Source of the DNA: CAYMQB01 sp964392665
GTDB lineage: Bacteria; Hydrothermota; E44-bin80
DNA: 40,058 nucleotides
Direction: 5' to 3'
Assembly: GCA_964392665.1 (NCBI GenBank)
Contig: CAYMQB010000024.1
Coordinates: 1-40,058 of the forward strand
The notes below the pieces were generated by a model, which saw only the letters and a list, made by a program, of their open reading frames with translations, was not told the origin of the DNA and did no database searches. Shown here one piece after another: positions 23,394-31,486 of the stretch; position 1 is the stretch's first letter, and each line of letters begins with the position of its first letter. The position numbers were made by a program, and so were the translations under genes.

Positions 23394-23846
23394 CTAAAAC
23401 AGTTTTCTTTCAAGAACATCCCTCTTGAAAAACTTCTCATAATCCTTTCCCAGAAGCAGTGTAACTTCAAGGAATAAAGAAGAATCTATTACCGTTGTTG
23501 TGTTACTGCAGTTGATAAGTTTTCCCAATAACTTTGCATTTTTCATACCTTTGTTAACTCTTTCAATAATAACGGTTCTTTCCACATCTTTGTTCCTTGC
23601 ATTGCTTATTTCAACAACGTCGAAACCTTTTTCTCTCAAGTGTAGAGAAACTTTGTAAGCAAGATTATTCACCCCACAACCATTGATAACTTCAACCCTT
23701 GTGTATGGTATTCCCATACTACCTGGAATTTTCTTGCCCTTTTTAATGAATCGAAGCACTATGGATGCACTGATCGCAAGAATCAATGCTGTTAAAATAA
23801 AAATGGAAACTTTTTCAACAATATTACTATCTTTCCGTTTTGCCAT
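23394..23846 (-). CDS. Membrane-anchored LytR_C domain protein
   Basis: 150 aa. Short basic cytosolic N-terminus (MAKRKDSN), one membrane helix (about 13-32), then a single LytR_C domain outside: VEVINGCGVNNLAYKVSLHL, VVEISNAR and a C-terminal DVTLLLGKDYEKF-like segment. LytR_C domains occur at the end of LCP cell-wall ligases and alone; stand-alone versions next to rsfS are frequent and uncharacterised. The start overlaps the glmU-like gene by 20 nt. Confidence 0.85.
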   Translation of the reverse strand: MAKRKDSNIVEKVSIFILTALILAISASIVLRFIKKGKKIPGSMGIPYTRVEVINGCGVNNLAYKVSLHLREKGFDVVEISNARNKDVERTVIIERVNKGMKNAKLLGKLINCSNTTTVIDSSLFLEVTLLLGKDYEKFFKRDVLERKLF

Positions 23847-24849
23847 TATGAAAATTTGAAAATGCCGGTATCTTTGTATTTTTTCTTACAATTTCATTTT
23901 GCAAAAGCGAATGCGAGCCAATCACGACATTATCCCCGACTGTGCAGTTCTGAATTGAAGCGAAGGAGTTAATCCTGCAGTTCTTACCAATTCTTGTAGA
24001 ACCAGTAATCGAAACACATTGCTTGATAACCGTATCTTTCCCAAGCTTGACACCAAAATCTATAAACGTCGTGGAAGGCAAATAAAAAGATACGCCATTT
24101 TCCATATGGTGATTCCTCAGCTTCTCCTCAAGAATGTCCGTAACAAGTGCAAGTGTGCGCCGATCATTGACTCCAATTGTCTCCTCCCAATCAGGAGTTC
24201 GAATTGACTCTATTTTTCCATTCTTCTTCTGCATGAGTTTAACCACATCGGTCAGATAGTATTCCTGTTGCTTATTTTTCGGTCTGATTTCTCTCAAATT
24301 ACTGAATAATTTTTTCTTATCGAAAATATATACGCCTGCGTTTATTTCCTTTATTTCTTTCTGTTTGCTTGTTGCATCTTTCTCTTCGACTATTTCCGTA
24401 ATCCTGTCACCTTGCCTTACAATTCTACCATATCCCTTCGGTTCCTCCAAAATCGTCGTAAGAAGAGTCAAGTCCGCATTCTGCTTAAAATGAAATTTCA
24501 ACATCCTCTTTATAGTGCTCTCTCTCAAAAGAGGTGTATCACCTGCAAGCACCACAATAGCACCATCTATATCTTCAACAAAACTCTCCGTTCTTTTTAC
24601 TGCATCACCCGTTCCAAGAAGTTCGGGCTGCTCGACAAAGGATAGTTTCCAGTCACCGAACTCTTCCATCACCTTTCTTTTCTGCTTGCCGACAACAACA
24701 ATCGCTTTATAAGGTTCCAACGCTTTCGCAACACCAAGCACATAATACAGCATAGGTTTCCCGCATAAAGGATGCAGGACTTTCGCATTCCTCGATTTCA
24801 TCCTTTTGCCCTTACCGGCAGCAAGCACTACACATGCAAATTCCTTCAT
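23827..24849 (-). CDS. GlmU-like nucleotidyltransferase without the acetyltransferase half
   Basis: 340 aa against ~455 for GlmU. The N-terminal pyrophosphorylase is complete: LAAGKGKRMKSRNAKVLHPL, LLGTGDAV, VLAGDTPLL, GYGRIVR, EINAGVYIF and the GVNDR element. It should make UDP-GlcNAc from GlcNAc-1-P and UTP. The C-terminal left-handed beta-helix is short (about 260-325), only a few hexapeptide turns, and lacks the later coils with the acetyl-CoA site. So GlcN-1-P acetylation probably needs another enzyme. Alternatively it acts on another sugar-1-phosphate. It overlaps panC by ATGA. Confidence 0.85.
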   Translation of the reverse strand: MKEFACVVLAAGKGKRMKSRNAKVLHPLCGKPMLYYVLGVAKALEPYKAIVVVGKQKRKVMEEFGDWKLSFVEQPELLGTGDAVKRTESFVEDIDGAIVVLAGDTPLLRESTIKRMLKFHFKQNADLTLLTTILEEPKGYGRIVRQGDRITEIVEEKDATSKQKEIKEINAGVYIFDKKKLFSNLREIRPKNKQQEYYLTDVVKLMQKKNGKIESIRTPDWEETIGVNDRRTLALVTDILEEKLRNHHMENGVSFYLPSTTFIDFGVKLGKDTVIKQCVSITGSTRIGKNCRINSFASIQNCTVGDNVVIGSHSLLQNEIVRKNTKIPAFSNFHNGKTER

Positions 24850-25697
24850 ATCCTTACTCTGATTATTGTGTTATCGATTAATCTTGTCCTCCCGAAGTAG
24901 CAGGCAACTGCAAAAAGCACTTCTCCTCTTACTTCTTCGACAGGTTTTAATGTCTTCATTTCCACCGCTTTAACATAATCAATCTTTGCCTTCTTCTTCT
25001 CCTGTATCATTTTCTTCATTCTCGTTAATATTTTCCGAGTACGTCTTTCGCCTTTTCTTATCATTTGCTCTGCTTCTCTTAAAGAACGATATATTACCGT
25101 CGCTTCAATCCTTTCAAGATTGGAAAGATACGCATTCCTCGAACTCATAGCAAGACCATCTCTTTCCCTTATTGTAGGTCCCGTTAGAATCTTTATATCG
25201 AAATTTAATTCCTTAACCATTCTTCTAATTATCGCTGCTTGCTGTGCGTCTTTTTGTCCAAAAACGCTTATATGAGGTTTTACTATATTGAATAATTTCG
25301 CAACGACCGTCGTAACACCCTTAAAATGTGTTTTCCTTGTTATTCCGCAGAGTAACCTGCTTAAATCTCTGACATAAACTTCAGACTTGAAGTTCTTATT
25401 GAACATCTCCTTTGCATCGGGTACAAAAACTACGGAACATCCCCTCTGTCTCAGTAATCTCTTATCCCTTTCAACGTTTTTCGGGTATTTTTTTAAGTCT
25501 TCCCCGGGACCAAACTGCTTAGGATTTACAAAAATACTCACCACCGTCATATCGGTAAACCTGTTCGCAATATCGACAAGAGACAGGTGACCTTCGTGCA
25601 GCGAACCCATAGTCGGAACAAAACCTAATGTCATGCCGTTCCCCCTTGCTTCATCAGAGGCTTTTTGCATACTTTCAATTTTGCTGATGGTCCTCAT
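24846..25697 (-). CDS. panC: Pantothenate synthetase
   Basis: 283 aa. ATP-dependent condensation of pantoate and beta-alanine, the last step to pantothenate. All landmarks are present: PTMGSLHEGHLSL (HIGH-like), SIFVNPKQFGPGEDLKKYP, THFKGVTTVVAKLFNIV, VFGQKDAQQ, ERDGLAMSSRNAYLS (KMSKS-like). panB and panD are not in the window. It starts 1 nt after the kinase gene ends and overlaps the next gene by 4 nt, so it is mid-operon. Confidence 0.96.
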   Translation of the reverse strand: MRTISKIESMQKASDEARGNGMTLGFVPTMGSLHEGHLSLVDIANRFTDMTVVSIFVNPKQFGPGEDLKKYPKNVERDKRLLRQRGCSVVFVPDAKEMFNKNFKSEVYVRDLSRLLCGITRKTHFKGVTTVVAKLFNIVKPHISVFGQKDAQQAAIIRRMVKELNFDIKILTGPTIRERDGLAMSSRNAYLSNLERIEATVIYRSLREAEQMIRKGERRTRKILTRMKKMIQEKKKAKIDYVKAVEMKTLKPVEEVRGEVLFAVACYFGRTRLIDNTIIRVRI

Positions 25698-25698
25698 A

Positions 25699-26349
25699 CT
25701 ATTTGAATAGTTTTGAGGACCTTGGAAGGAAAACTCTCATACCCTTTTCTTGCTTTTCAATCTCGTTGAGTAAAGTTCCGAAATCTTCTTCATTATCGAC
25801 AAAGTCAACCTCATTCACATTTATTATCAAGAGTGGGGTCTCCTCATAGTGGAAAAAAAACTGATTGTATGCTTCGTTCAGATCTTTCAGGTAATCAAGC
25901 GTAATATTCCTTTCATACGACCTTGCACGTTTTCTTATTCTTTCCAAAGCCCTTTCCGGATCAATCTGAAGGTATATAACAAGGGAAGGTTTCAATATTT
26001 CTTTTCTTAGTATCTTAAATATCTTATCATAGAGCGCCAGTTCGGATTCATTTAGTGTAAGGTTTGCAAATATCTTATCTTTCTCGAATAAGTAATCACT
26101 AACGAGGTTCGTCGAAAAAAGCTCCATCTGCTTGAGTTCGAGTTGCTGTTTATGCCTTGAAAGCAGAAAGAATATCTGAGTTTGGAATGCATACCCTTCG
26201 ATATCTTCATAGAATTGAGCAAGGAAAGGATTTTCCTCGACAACTTCGAGGATCAGTTTCGCATTTAGTTTTACGGCAAGTTTCTCCGCAAGTGAGGTCT
26301 TTCCGACTCCAATAATACCTTCTACGATCAAATGCTTAAATCTTTCCAT
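25699..26349 (-). CDS. Deoxynucleoside kinase (dAK/dGK family)
   Basis: 216 aa. Salvage phosphorylation of deoxyadenosine or deoxyguanosine. P-loop VEGIIGVGKTSLAEKLA (~9-25), EVVEENPFLAQFY, the substrate motif RHKQQ, SDYLFEKDKIFA at the DRS position, and a lid with RIRKRARSYE. Close in style to the dNKs of Bacteroidota-type genomes. Lies between folK (14-nt overlap) and panC. Which base it prefers cannot be read from the sequence. Confidence 0.88.
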   Translation of the reverse strand: MERFKHLIVEGIIGVGKTSLAEKLAVKLNAKLILEVVEENPFLAQFYEDIEGYAFQTQIFFLLSRHKQQLELKQMELFSTNLVSDYLFEKDKIFANLTLNESELALYDKIFKILRKEILKPSLVIYLQIDPERALERIRKRARSYERNITLDYLKDLNEAYNQFFFHYEETPLLIINVNEVDFVDNEEDFGTLLNEIEKQEKGMRVFLPRSSKLFK

Positions 26350-26836
26350 TTAACTCCTTGAAAAGCTGCTTTATCGTTTTCCTTTTCACCGGATGTTCGA
26401 ACTCAGGCATAATATCGTTCATCGGCTTCAGAACAAACCATCTATTATGTAAATCCGCGTGTGGAATCGTTAACTCCTTACTTCTGAGAATCAAACTATC
26501 ATAAAAAAGTATGTCAAGATCAATTATTCTCGGTCCCCACCTTTCCCCTTTCACCCTTCCCATTGATTCTTCGACTCCCTTCAGTTTTCCGAGAAGAACC
26601 AAAGGCTCAAGAGATGTCGATATTCTGACAACACCATTTAAGAACTTAGGTTGTTTATTGTTCCCGTAAGCTTCATTCTCATAAATCGGTGAAACTTCGG
26701 TTACCTCTATCTCATCTAAATTCTCCAGCATTTTCATTGTTCTTTCTATATTTTCCTTTTTCTTTCCAAGATTCGTGCCAATTCCAATATAGACAGTTTT
26801 TCTGCTATTTTTTTCTTCTGATTTCAACCGACGCAT
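26336..26836 (-). CDS. folK: HPPK: hydroxymethyl-dihydropterin pyrophosphokinase
   Basis: 166 aa from ATG 26836. Transfers pyrophosphate from ATP to 6-hydroxymethyl-dihydropterin. TVYIGIGTNLGKKKENIER, SPIYENEAYG, FLNGVVRIST, then RWGPRIIDLDILFYDS with the Mg-binding D-x-D and IPHADLHNRWFVLKP. The start is uncertain: a TTG six codons upstream is also open, and neither has a good ribosome site; the start lies inside folB, so coupling is likely. With folB and folD the window covers three folate steps. Confidence 0.93.
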   Translation of the reverse strand: MRRLKSEEKNSRKTVYIGIGTNLGKKKENIERTMKMLENLDEIEVTEVSPIYENEAYGNNKQPKFLNGVVRISTSLEPLVLLGKLKGVEESMGRVKGERWGPRIIDLDILFYDSLILRSKELTIPHADLHNRWFVLKPMNDIMPEFEHPVKRKTIKQLFKELNGKI

Positions 26837-27161
26837 AGCTAATTGGTCCACCAAGCGGTGGATGCTGTTTTTTTACTCTAACAATGACCTCATATGCAGG
26901 AAAAGATTCAAGCAATTTGTCGGCAATTCTCTGTGCTAAGGATTCAAGAAGTGAGAAATTCTCATTTTCAACCACTGTCTTTACCTGTTTGTACACTTTG
27001 GTATAGTCTATTGTATCTTTTAAACTGTCCGTTCTGGCAGGAGTGGAAAGGTCACCAATAATCTCTACATCCACAGCCCAGTGTTGCCCAAGTTCTTTTT
27101 CAGCTGAACCAGACCCGTGGTATCCGTAAAAAACCATATCCTTCAGAAGAATCTTGTCCAT
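26805..27161 (-). CDS. folB: Dihydroneopterin aldolase
   Basis: 118 aa from ATG 27161; the frame is open 24 codons further upstream, but that part lies over the promoter. Converts dihydroneopterin to 6-hydroxymethyl-dihydropterin. MDKILLKDMVFYGYHGSGSAEKELGQ, DTIDYTKVY, LLESLAQRIAD, and KKQHPPLGGPISYASVEI (the KP..P-like tail). First gene of the eight-gene minus operon. The ATG coincides with the expected transcription start, so translation should be leaderless. Confidence 0.94.
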   Translation of the reverse strand: MDKILLKDMVFYGYHGSGSAEKELGQHWAVDVEIIGDLSTPARTDSLKDTIDYTKVYKQVKTVVENENFSLLESLAQRIADKLLESFPAYEVIVRVKKQHPPLGGPISYASVEIRRKK

Positions 27162-27167
27162 AAAAGA

Positions 27168-27196
27168 AATATAGCATAAAGAAATCTCTCCGTCAA
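27168..27196 (-). promoter_or_regulatory. Promoter of the folB-argS operon, predicted leaderless
   Basis: On the minus strand TTGACG (27196-27191), 17-nt spacer, TATATT (27173-27168). Six nt separate the -10 from the folB ATG at 27161, so +1 falls on the A of ATG. No ribosome site exists between. Confidence 0.75.
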
Positions 27197-27226
27197 TAGA
27201 AAATTTATGATTCGACACAAAAAGGT

Positions 27227-27255
27227 TTGACATAAACCAGAATTAGTTGTAGAAT
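27227..27255 (+). promoter_or_regulatory. Divergent promoter for the 27399 gene pair
   Basis: TTGACA (27227-27232), 17-nt spacer, TAGAAT (27250-27255). Its -35 is only ~30 bp from the -35 of the folB promoter, so the two divergent promoters share a small control region. Confidence 0.75.
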
Positions 27256-27261
27256 AATTTT

Positions 27262-27398
27262 CTTTGCAGGCTCTTTTTAGGGTTTGTGAAGAGAAAATCA
27301 CCTAAGCCATCCTATAGAAATCGGGATGTCTTAACTTTGCAATCGTATTCTTAAGACATGTGTAATCAATCATAATTGGTATTTTACCTGGAGAAACC
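27262..27398 (+). promoter_or_regulatory. Structured 5' leader of the 27399 gene
   Basis: 137-nt leader. ATGTCTTAA (27326-27334) pairs perfectly with TTAAGACAT (27351-27359). CATCC (27308-27312) pairs with GGATG (27324-27328), which uses the first bases of the other stem, so the two helices exclude each other. No known riboswitch consensus recognised and no terminator tail. A GGAG precedes the ATG. Confidence 0.4.
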
Positions 27399-28766
27399 AT
27401 GATTCAACTCCTCGCGCTTGTTACGAGAGTAAACAAAATAAGTAAACAAAAAAACCTACGTAATTTTGCCTGCGAAACCCTTTCTTTAAATGTTAGAATA
27501 AAGGGACCTGCGCGAAAAACCTATGCAATACCCAAGGGTATCAGAGGAAAAATCTTTACAGTCAAGCGAACATTTTTAAAAGACTGGACCATAAACAAGG
27601 GTTCACTTATCGTCTTGAGTCCCGAAGAAACCCGAAGATGTATCCGAACCCTAAAAAAAACAGTAAAGCAAAGCAAACATAAGAATTTCATCAGGAAAGA
27701 TATAGACGGAGATGGACTATGTGAGATCGTTAACGATAATCCTTTTATAGAAACCGTTATTTCACCACATTACGGCGGTCGTGTTCTGCAATTCTGGAAT
27801 AAGGAGACAGGAAAAAATCAGCTTTATGGGGGCGGCTTTTTCAAAGATAGAGGTTACATAGAACTTGGAGGCATAGAAGAAACACTCTCAAAAAATGGAA
27901 TGCCTGACGAACTGTGGAAAACTCCGTTCAAGAATGAATTCTGTGAAGACGGCAAAAAGCTGCTGTTATCTGCAAAAATGAAAAAGCAAAAAGGAATCTC
28001 GGTAGGAAAGAGATTTACATTCTTCGATGATTTCCCTGGATTTCTCAAGACAACTGAATTTTCCTATAAACCTGAAAGGAAAAAGCAGAAAAAGAAAAAA
28101 AGCAACAAAACAAAAATCAAACTCTCCGAGCGGATTTTCTTTGCCATCGGAGGGATTCCGGACTTCAAAAACATTTATTGCATCCCCACTCGAGATAAAA
28201 TGAACTATGTTAGATTCAACAAACCACTTTTCAAGAGAGAATGGGGAGACCATCCGTGGTGGGAATGGACACACGTTTTTTTCTCTCCAGAACCAGGATA
28301 CATTATTCTTAAAAGAGAAGACTCGAGCGAAGCTGTTTTGCTCTTTTTTGACACAAGCAGAGTGAACTACATCTGGACAGGTGACAAAAAAAGAACTCCC
28401 CGGCTTTATATCTCTTATAAACAGGAGAGCTTAGAACCTAAAAAAGTGAACACATATCAGCTACTTACCGTATCGGCATCGGTTTTCTCATACACAAAAA
28501 ACGAACTGCTTTTTGCAACAAAGGGTAAACCGACAAAAAGCAATGTCCCGGTGTCGTTTGTCTATTACTCCAAAAGAAGGCAGAAACAAGTCCATATTCT
28601 TCTTCTCCGCAATAAAAAAGAAAAATTAATAGAGATGAAGAAACTGGTAGTGAATGGAATCAGAGGGAGCTTTCTCTATCACACTGAAAAAACAAAAAAG
28701 GATGCACCAAGCATCACCGGTATGGTAAAAAAAGGCAAACTGAAAGTGAGGTTGCCCCTTGAATAA
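27399..28766 (+). CDS. Unrecognised protein, possibly mutarotase-like carbohydrate fold
   Basis: 455 aa, ATG with GGAG upstream, no signal peptide. The first ~100 residues are basic (pI clearly high by eye). A calcium-loop-like DIDGDGLCEIV starts at residue 101. Then comes FIETVISPHYGGRVLQFWNK...NQLYGGG, which resembles the N-terminal strands of galactose-mutarotase-type domains (a Gly-rich 'G-G-R-V' turn where sugars are read). A Lys-rich insertion lies near 225-245, and HPWWEWTHVFF near 285 is aromatic-rich like a sugar site. I do not recognise the family. Coupled to the GCS2 gene by an 8-nt overlap. Confidence 0.6.
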   Translation: MIQLLALVTRVNKISKQKNLRNFACETLSLNVRIKGPARKTYAIPKGIRGKIFTVKRTFLKDWTINKGSLIVLSPEETRRCIRTLKKTVKQSKHKNFIRKDIDGDGLCEIVNDNPFIETVISPHYGGRVLQFWNKETGKNQLYGGGFFKDRGYIELGGIEETLSKNGMPDELWKTPFKNEFCEDGKKLLLSAKMKKQKGISVGKRFTFFDDFPGFLKTTEFSYKPERKKQKKKKSNKTKIKLSERIFFAIGGIPDFKNIYCIPTRDKMNYVRFNKPLFKREWGDHPWWEWTHVFFSPEPGYIILKREDSSEAVLLFFDTSRVNYIWTGDKKRTPRLYISYKQESLEPKKVNTYQLLTVSASVFSYTKNELLFATKGKPTKSNVPVSFVYYSKRRQKQVHILLLRNKKEKLIEMKKLVVNGIRGSFLYHTEKTKKDAPSITGMVKKGKLKVRLPLE

Positions 28767-29985
28767 GAAGAATCCCTTTAATCCGCTTACGGTGGGTTAT
28801 GACTGGGAAATGGCAGTTCTTAAAAACACAACAGAATCCGCAGGGGAAGAAGAGATTAAGAAGATCGCGGACGAAATAAGAGCGAGAATTCCCTGGGCAA
28901 GAGTGGGAATGGACATCGATCTCTTAGAACTTAGAATGGAAATAATCTCGGACTGGAAGGAATTCAAGGAAAAAAATGAAATTGTTGTTGATATGGCAAA
29001 AAAAATTGCAAAAAGAAAGGGTTACACCATTCTTCCAATTGGCGCAAGGCCAACGGAACAAATGCCCATTGGATCACATATTCATATCGGAACAATCTCG
29101 GATTTCACCTGTGCAACTCGTGTTGCAAATGCAATGGTTAAGTATATTCCCTGTCTCGTTGCACTTTCCTGCAATAGTCCCTTCTCAAGATTCGACATAG
29201 GTGAATTCAAGAGCTACAGAATGGCTTATGACGCAGAACGGTGTTCATTTCCCACCGAGATGAGGATTCCAAGACTTGCAAGAGGTGGATGGGGCGAGGA
29301 TGTTCAGGTCAGACTTCCTGCAAAACCGACAATCGAGATAAGGTGCCTTGATTCTTCAACAAGCATAAGGCTTATGGAGGAATACGTGGCATTTCTTGCC
29401 GGTCTTCTGTATGGCATTGGAAAAGAAACACGAAAAGAAACAATCAAAGTGGACGCTGTAAAATGGTATTACATCAATAGATTCAGAGCGACTAAAGATG
29501 GACTACAGTCAGTTTTTCACTGGAACGACGATGAAATTCCTGTTACGGACATATTCGACGAAATGCTTCTAATGGCACAGGAAGGTATGAAGGTCTTTGG
29601 GGCATCAATAGAGGAATTAGGGCTTATCAGGAAGATGATTAAGAAAAAGCAAACACAAGCAGACTTCTTATTGATGCTTTCTGAACTTGAAAAGAATCCA
29701 CTGTGTCTTCTAAGAAACATAATGAATGTTTTCTCCAAAGATGACCCTTTCAGCAAATATCTAAAAAAGTCCAGAAAATTGTCCGCAAAAAAACCGCCTT
29801 CGATAGAGAATTTCATTCTTTCTCATATTACCAAAGAAGTTCCATACTACAATCTCTATCTGCTTACCCCACTTCCGCCATTTCATCTTAACAAGATTCT
29901 ACAAAAGCTTGAAAAACAGGGTAAGGTCGACTCGACAGTCCTACCGTATGAAGGAAAAGCATATTCAAGGACAAACCCGGCTTAG
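28759..29985 (+). CDS. GCS2-type carboxylate-amine ligase (YbdK-like)
   Basis: 408 aa. TTG start with GAGG 6 nt upstream; later ATGs would remove the family's first strand (TVGYDWEMAV). Glutamate-cysteine-ligase fold: WEMAVL, IGARPTEQMPIGSHIHIG (the GSHIHIG metal/ATP site), SCNSPF, GFKS-like EFKSYRMAYDA and a basic TIEIRCLDSS. YbdK-type members ligate amines to glutamate-like carboxylates; the substrate is unknown. The last ~50 residues (PPFHLNKILQKLEKQGKV...) look like a small helical, winged-helix-like extension. Coupled to the preceding unknown gene. Confidence 0.8.
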   Translation: MNKKNPFNPLTVGYDWEMAVLKNTTESAGEEEIKKIADEIRARIPWARVGMDIDLLELRMEIISDWKEFKEKNEIVVDMAKKIAKRKGYTILPIGARPTEQMPIGSHIHIGTISDFTCATRVANAMVKYIPCLVALSCNSPFSRFDIGEFKSYRMAYDAERCSFPTEMRIPRLARGGWGEDVQVRLPAKPTIEIRCLDSSTSIRLMEEYVAFLAGLLYGIGKETRKETIKVDAVKWYYINRFRATKDGLQSVFHWNDDEIPVTDIFDEMLLMAQEGMKVFGASIEELGLIRKMIKKKQTQADFLLMLSELEKNPLCLLRNIMNVFSKDDPFSKYLKKSRKLSAKKPPSIENFILSHITKEVPYYNLYLLTPLPPFHLNKILQKLEKQGKVDSTVLPYEGKAYSRTNPA

Positions 29986-30028
29986 GCAGTTGCATTTGGA
30001 AACTCACACAGATTTATTAAAAAAACAC

Positions 30029-30057
30029 TTGACAAAACTAACTTTTTTCTATATATT
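30029..30057 (+). promoter_or_regulatory. Promoter of the LTD-FecR-PorV operon
   Basis: TTGACA (30029-30034), 17-nt spacer, TATATT (30052-30057); AAAGGAGG follows before the ATG at 30084. Confidence 0.85.
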
Positions 30058-30083
30058 TACTTATAAGACGAAAAAGGAGGTCT

Positions 30084-30707
30084 ATGAGATTTTATCTGTT
30101 AGTTTTCCTTTCTCTGATGGTGATTGTATTTGGTCTTTCTGCAGAGAATCTTACAATAAACGAAATTTATTACACCACCAGGAATAATGGAAATGAAACC
30201 CAGTGGCTGGAGCTATACAATAGCTCGACACAGAATGTAGACATCGGTGGATGGAAGATAGGCACATCAATGAACCCAGGCAGTGCATTTCTGATTCCGG
30301 CAGGCACGGTTATCAACTCAAAAGATTTTCTTGTTTTTGCATCGAGCATGGATGTGATGGCTTCACTGTGGGGACTTACGGAGAATGTTGTGGAATATGG
30401 AAATAAACTAACCTTTTCTCAGACTGGTGAAGATATTCATCTTTTTAATGCAACAAACAACGAGATAGATGTAATCTGGTATGGAGACGGAGATGAGATG
30501 GGTTCCTCTAACGCAGCGAACACCGTATCGTTTGGCTCAAGCCTTGCCCGAAATCCCGATGGAAGAGACACGGATAATCCATCCAGAGACTTAACAGGAA
30601 GGTTTCCAACACCAGGTCAAAGCAACAACTTCACAGGTTTTTCACAGGGCACCTGGGGTAAAATCAAAGCCATATACTCTATCAAGAGAAAACTATTCGG
30701 AGCATAA
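30084..30707 (+). CDS. Secreted lamin-tail domain protein
   Basis: 207 aa. Signal peptide MRFYLLVFLSLMVIVFGLSA, cleavage likely near residue 20. One lamin tail (LTD) immunoglobulin-like domain: LTINEIYYTTRNNGNETQWLELYNSS, IGGWKIGTS, FLIPAGTVINSKDFLVFASS, and a C-terminal RNPDGRDTDNP...PTPGQSNN block. Bacterial LTDs usually sit on extracellular nucleases or surface proteins; here the domain is alone, with no enzymatic partner. A short basic tail ends the protein and no sorting domain is visible. First gene of a three-gene envelope operon. Confidence 0.85.
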   Translation: MRFYLLVFLSLMVIVFGLSAENLTINEIYYTTRNNGNETQWLELYNSSTQNVDIGGWKIGTSMNPGSAFLIPAGTVINSKDFLVFASSMDVMASLWGLTENVVEYGNKLTFSQTGEDIHLFNATNNEIDVIWYGDGDEMGSSNAANTVSFGSSLARNPDGRDTDNPSRDLTGRFPTPGQSNNFTGFSQGTWGKIKAIYSIKRKLFGA

Positions 30708-30733
30708 TTACCTAACAAAGAAACAGATAAGAA

Positions 30734-31444
30734 ATGCGCAAACCAAGATTGATTAGCACTATCCTGTTTCTGTCCTTCTTAACACTTATTTCTCAAACAT
30801 TACTTTTTGCTGAAACCCAGAAGTCTTATATCAGTTACTTCAAGGGTTCTGTTTCTATCTATAGAAAAAAAACTATTGTTTACCCGAAAATCAAAATGCC
30901 TATATTACCAGGTGATAGTATAGAAACTGGAAAAGAATCAAACTGTGAAATCACTTACGAAAATGGCACTGTATCGTCGCTTGAGCCAAATTCAGTCATT
31001 AAAATAGGAGAAATCAAAAAGAAGCAAGGTTTGTTCACAACACGGATAAAAGCCCTGTTTGGTAGTATCATCTGCAAGGTTCAGAAACTAAAAAAAGGAG
31101 AAACTTTCGAAGTTCGCACACCGACAGCAGTAGCAACGGTAAGGGGAACTGTATTCGAGGCAACTGTAGGTAAAACACAGGAATCCTCCTTTAACCTGCT
31201 CTCGGGTCAGTTATATGCAAAATCCCTTGCCCAGGGAGCAAAAACGTACTTGTTAAAAGATAAACTTAAATTTGCTGTCGGCAGAGAAGGAATTCCTGAC
31301 ATAAGGAAACTTTCAGAAAAAGAGGTAAAAGCACTTAAAGGTAGAGCAAGTGCCTACATAAAGAATTTCATTGAGGAAAAGAAAAAAGAGATAAAAGAAG
31401 ATATACAGAAAAAAGTGAAGAAGGGTTGTCTTGGATTCATCTAA
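30734..31444 (+). CDS. FecR domain protein, exported
   Basis: 236 aa. Signal peptide ending near FAETQ. The FecR fold follows: ISYFKGSVSIYRK, ILPGDSIETGKESNCEITYENG, and the family core RTPTAVATVRGTVFEATV. The C-terminus is a Lys/Glu-rich helix (ASAYIKNFIEEKKKEIKED...). In siderophore systems FecR passes a signal to a sigma factor, but no sigma factor is here, so this is more likely a periplasmic structural or sensing protein. Between the LTD gene and PorV. Confidence 0.85.
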   Translation: MRKPRLISTILFLSFLTLISQTLLFAETQKSYISYFKGSVSIYRKKTIVYPKIKMPILPGDSIETGKESNCEITYENGTVSSLEPNSVIKIGEIKKKQGLFTTRIKALFGSIICKVQKLKKGETFEVRTPTAVATVRGTVFEATVGKTQESSFNLLSGQLYAKSLAQGAKTYLLKDKLKFAVGREGIPDIRKLSEKEVKALKGRASAYIKNFIEEKKKEIKEDIQKKVKKGCLGFI

Positions 31445-31486
31445 GTAAAAATCCAAACATAACAGAACTACACCACAATATAATAA

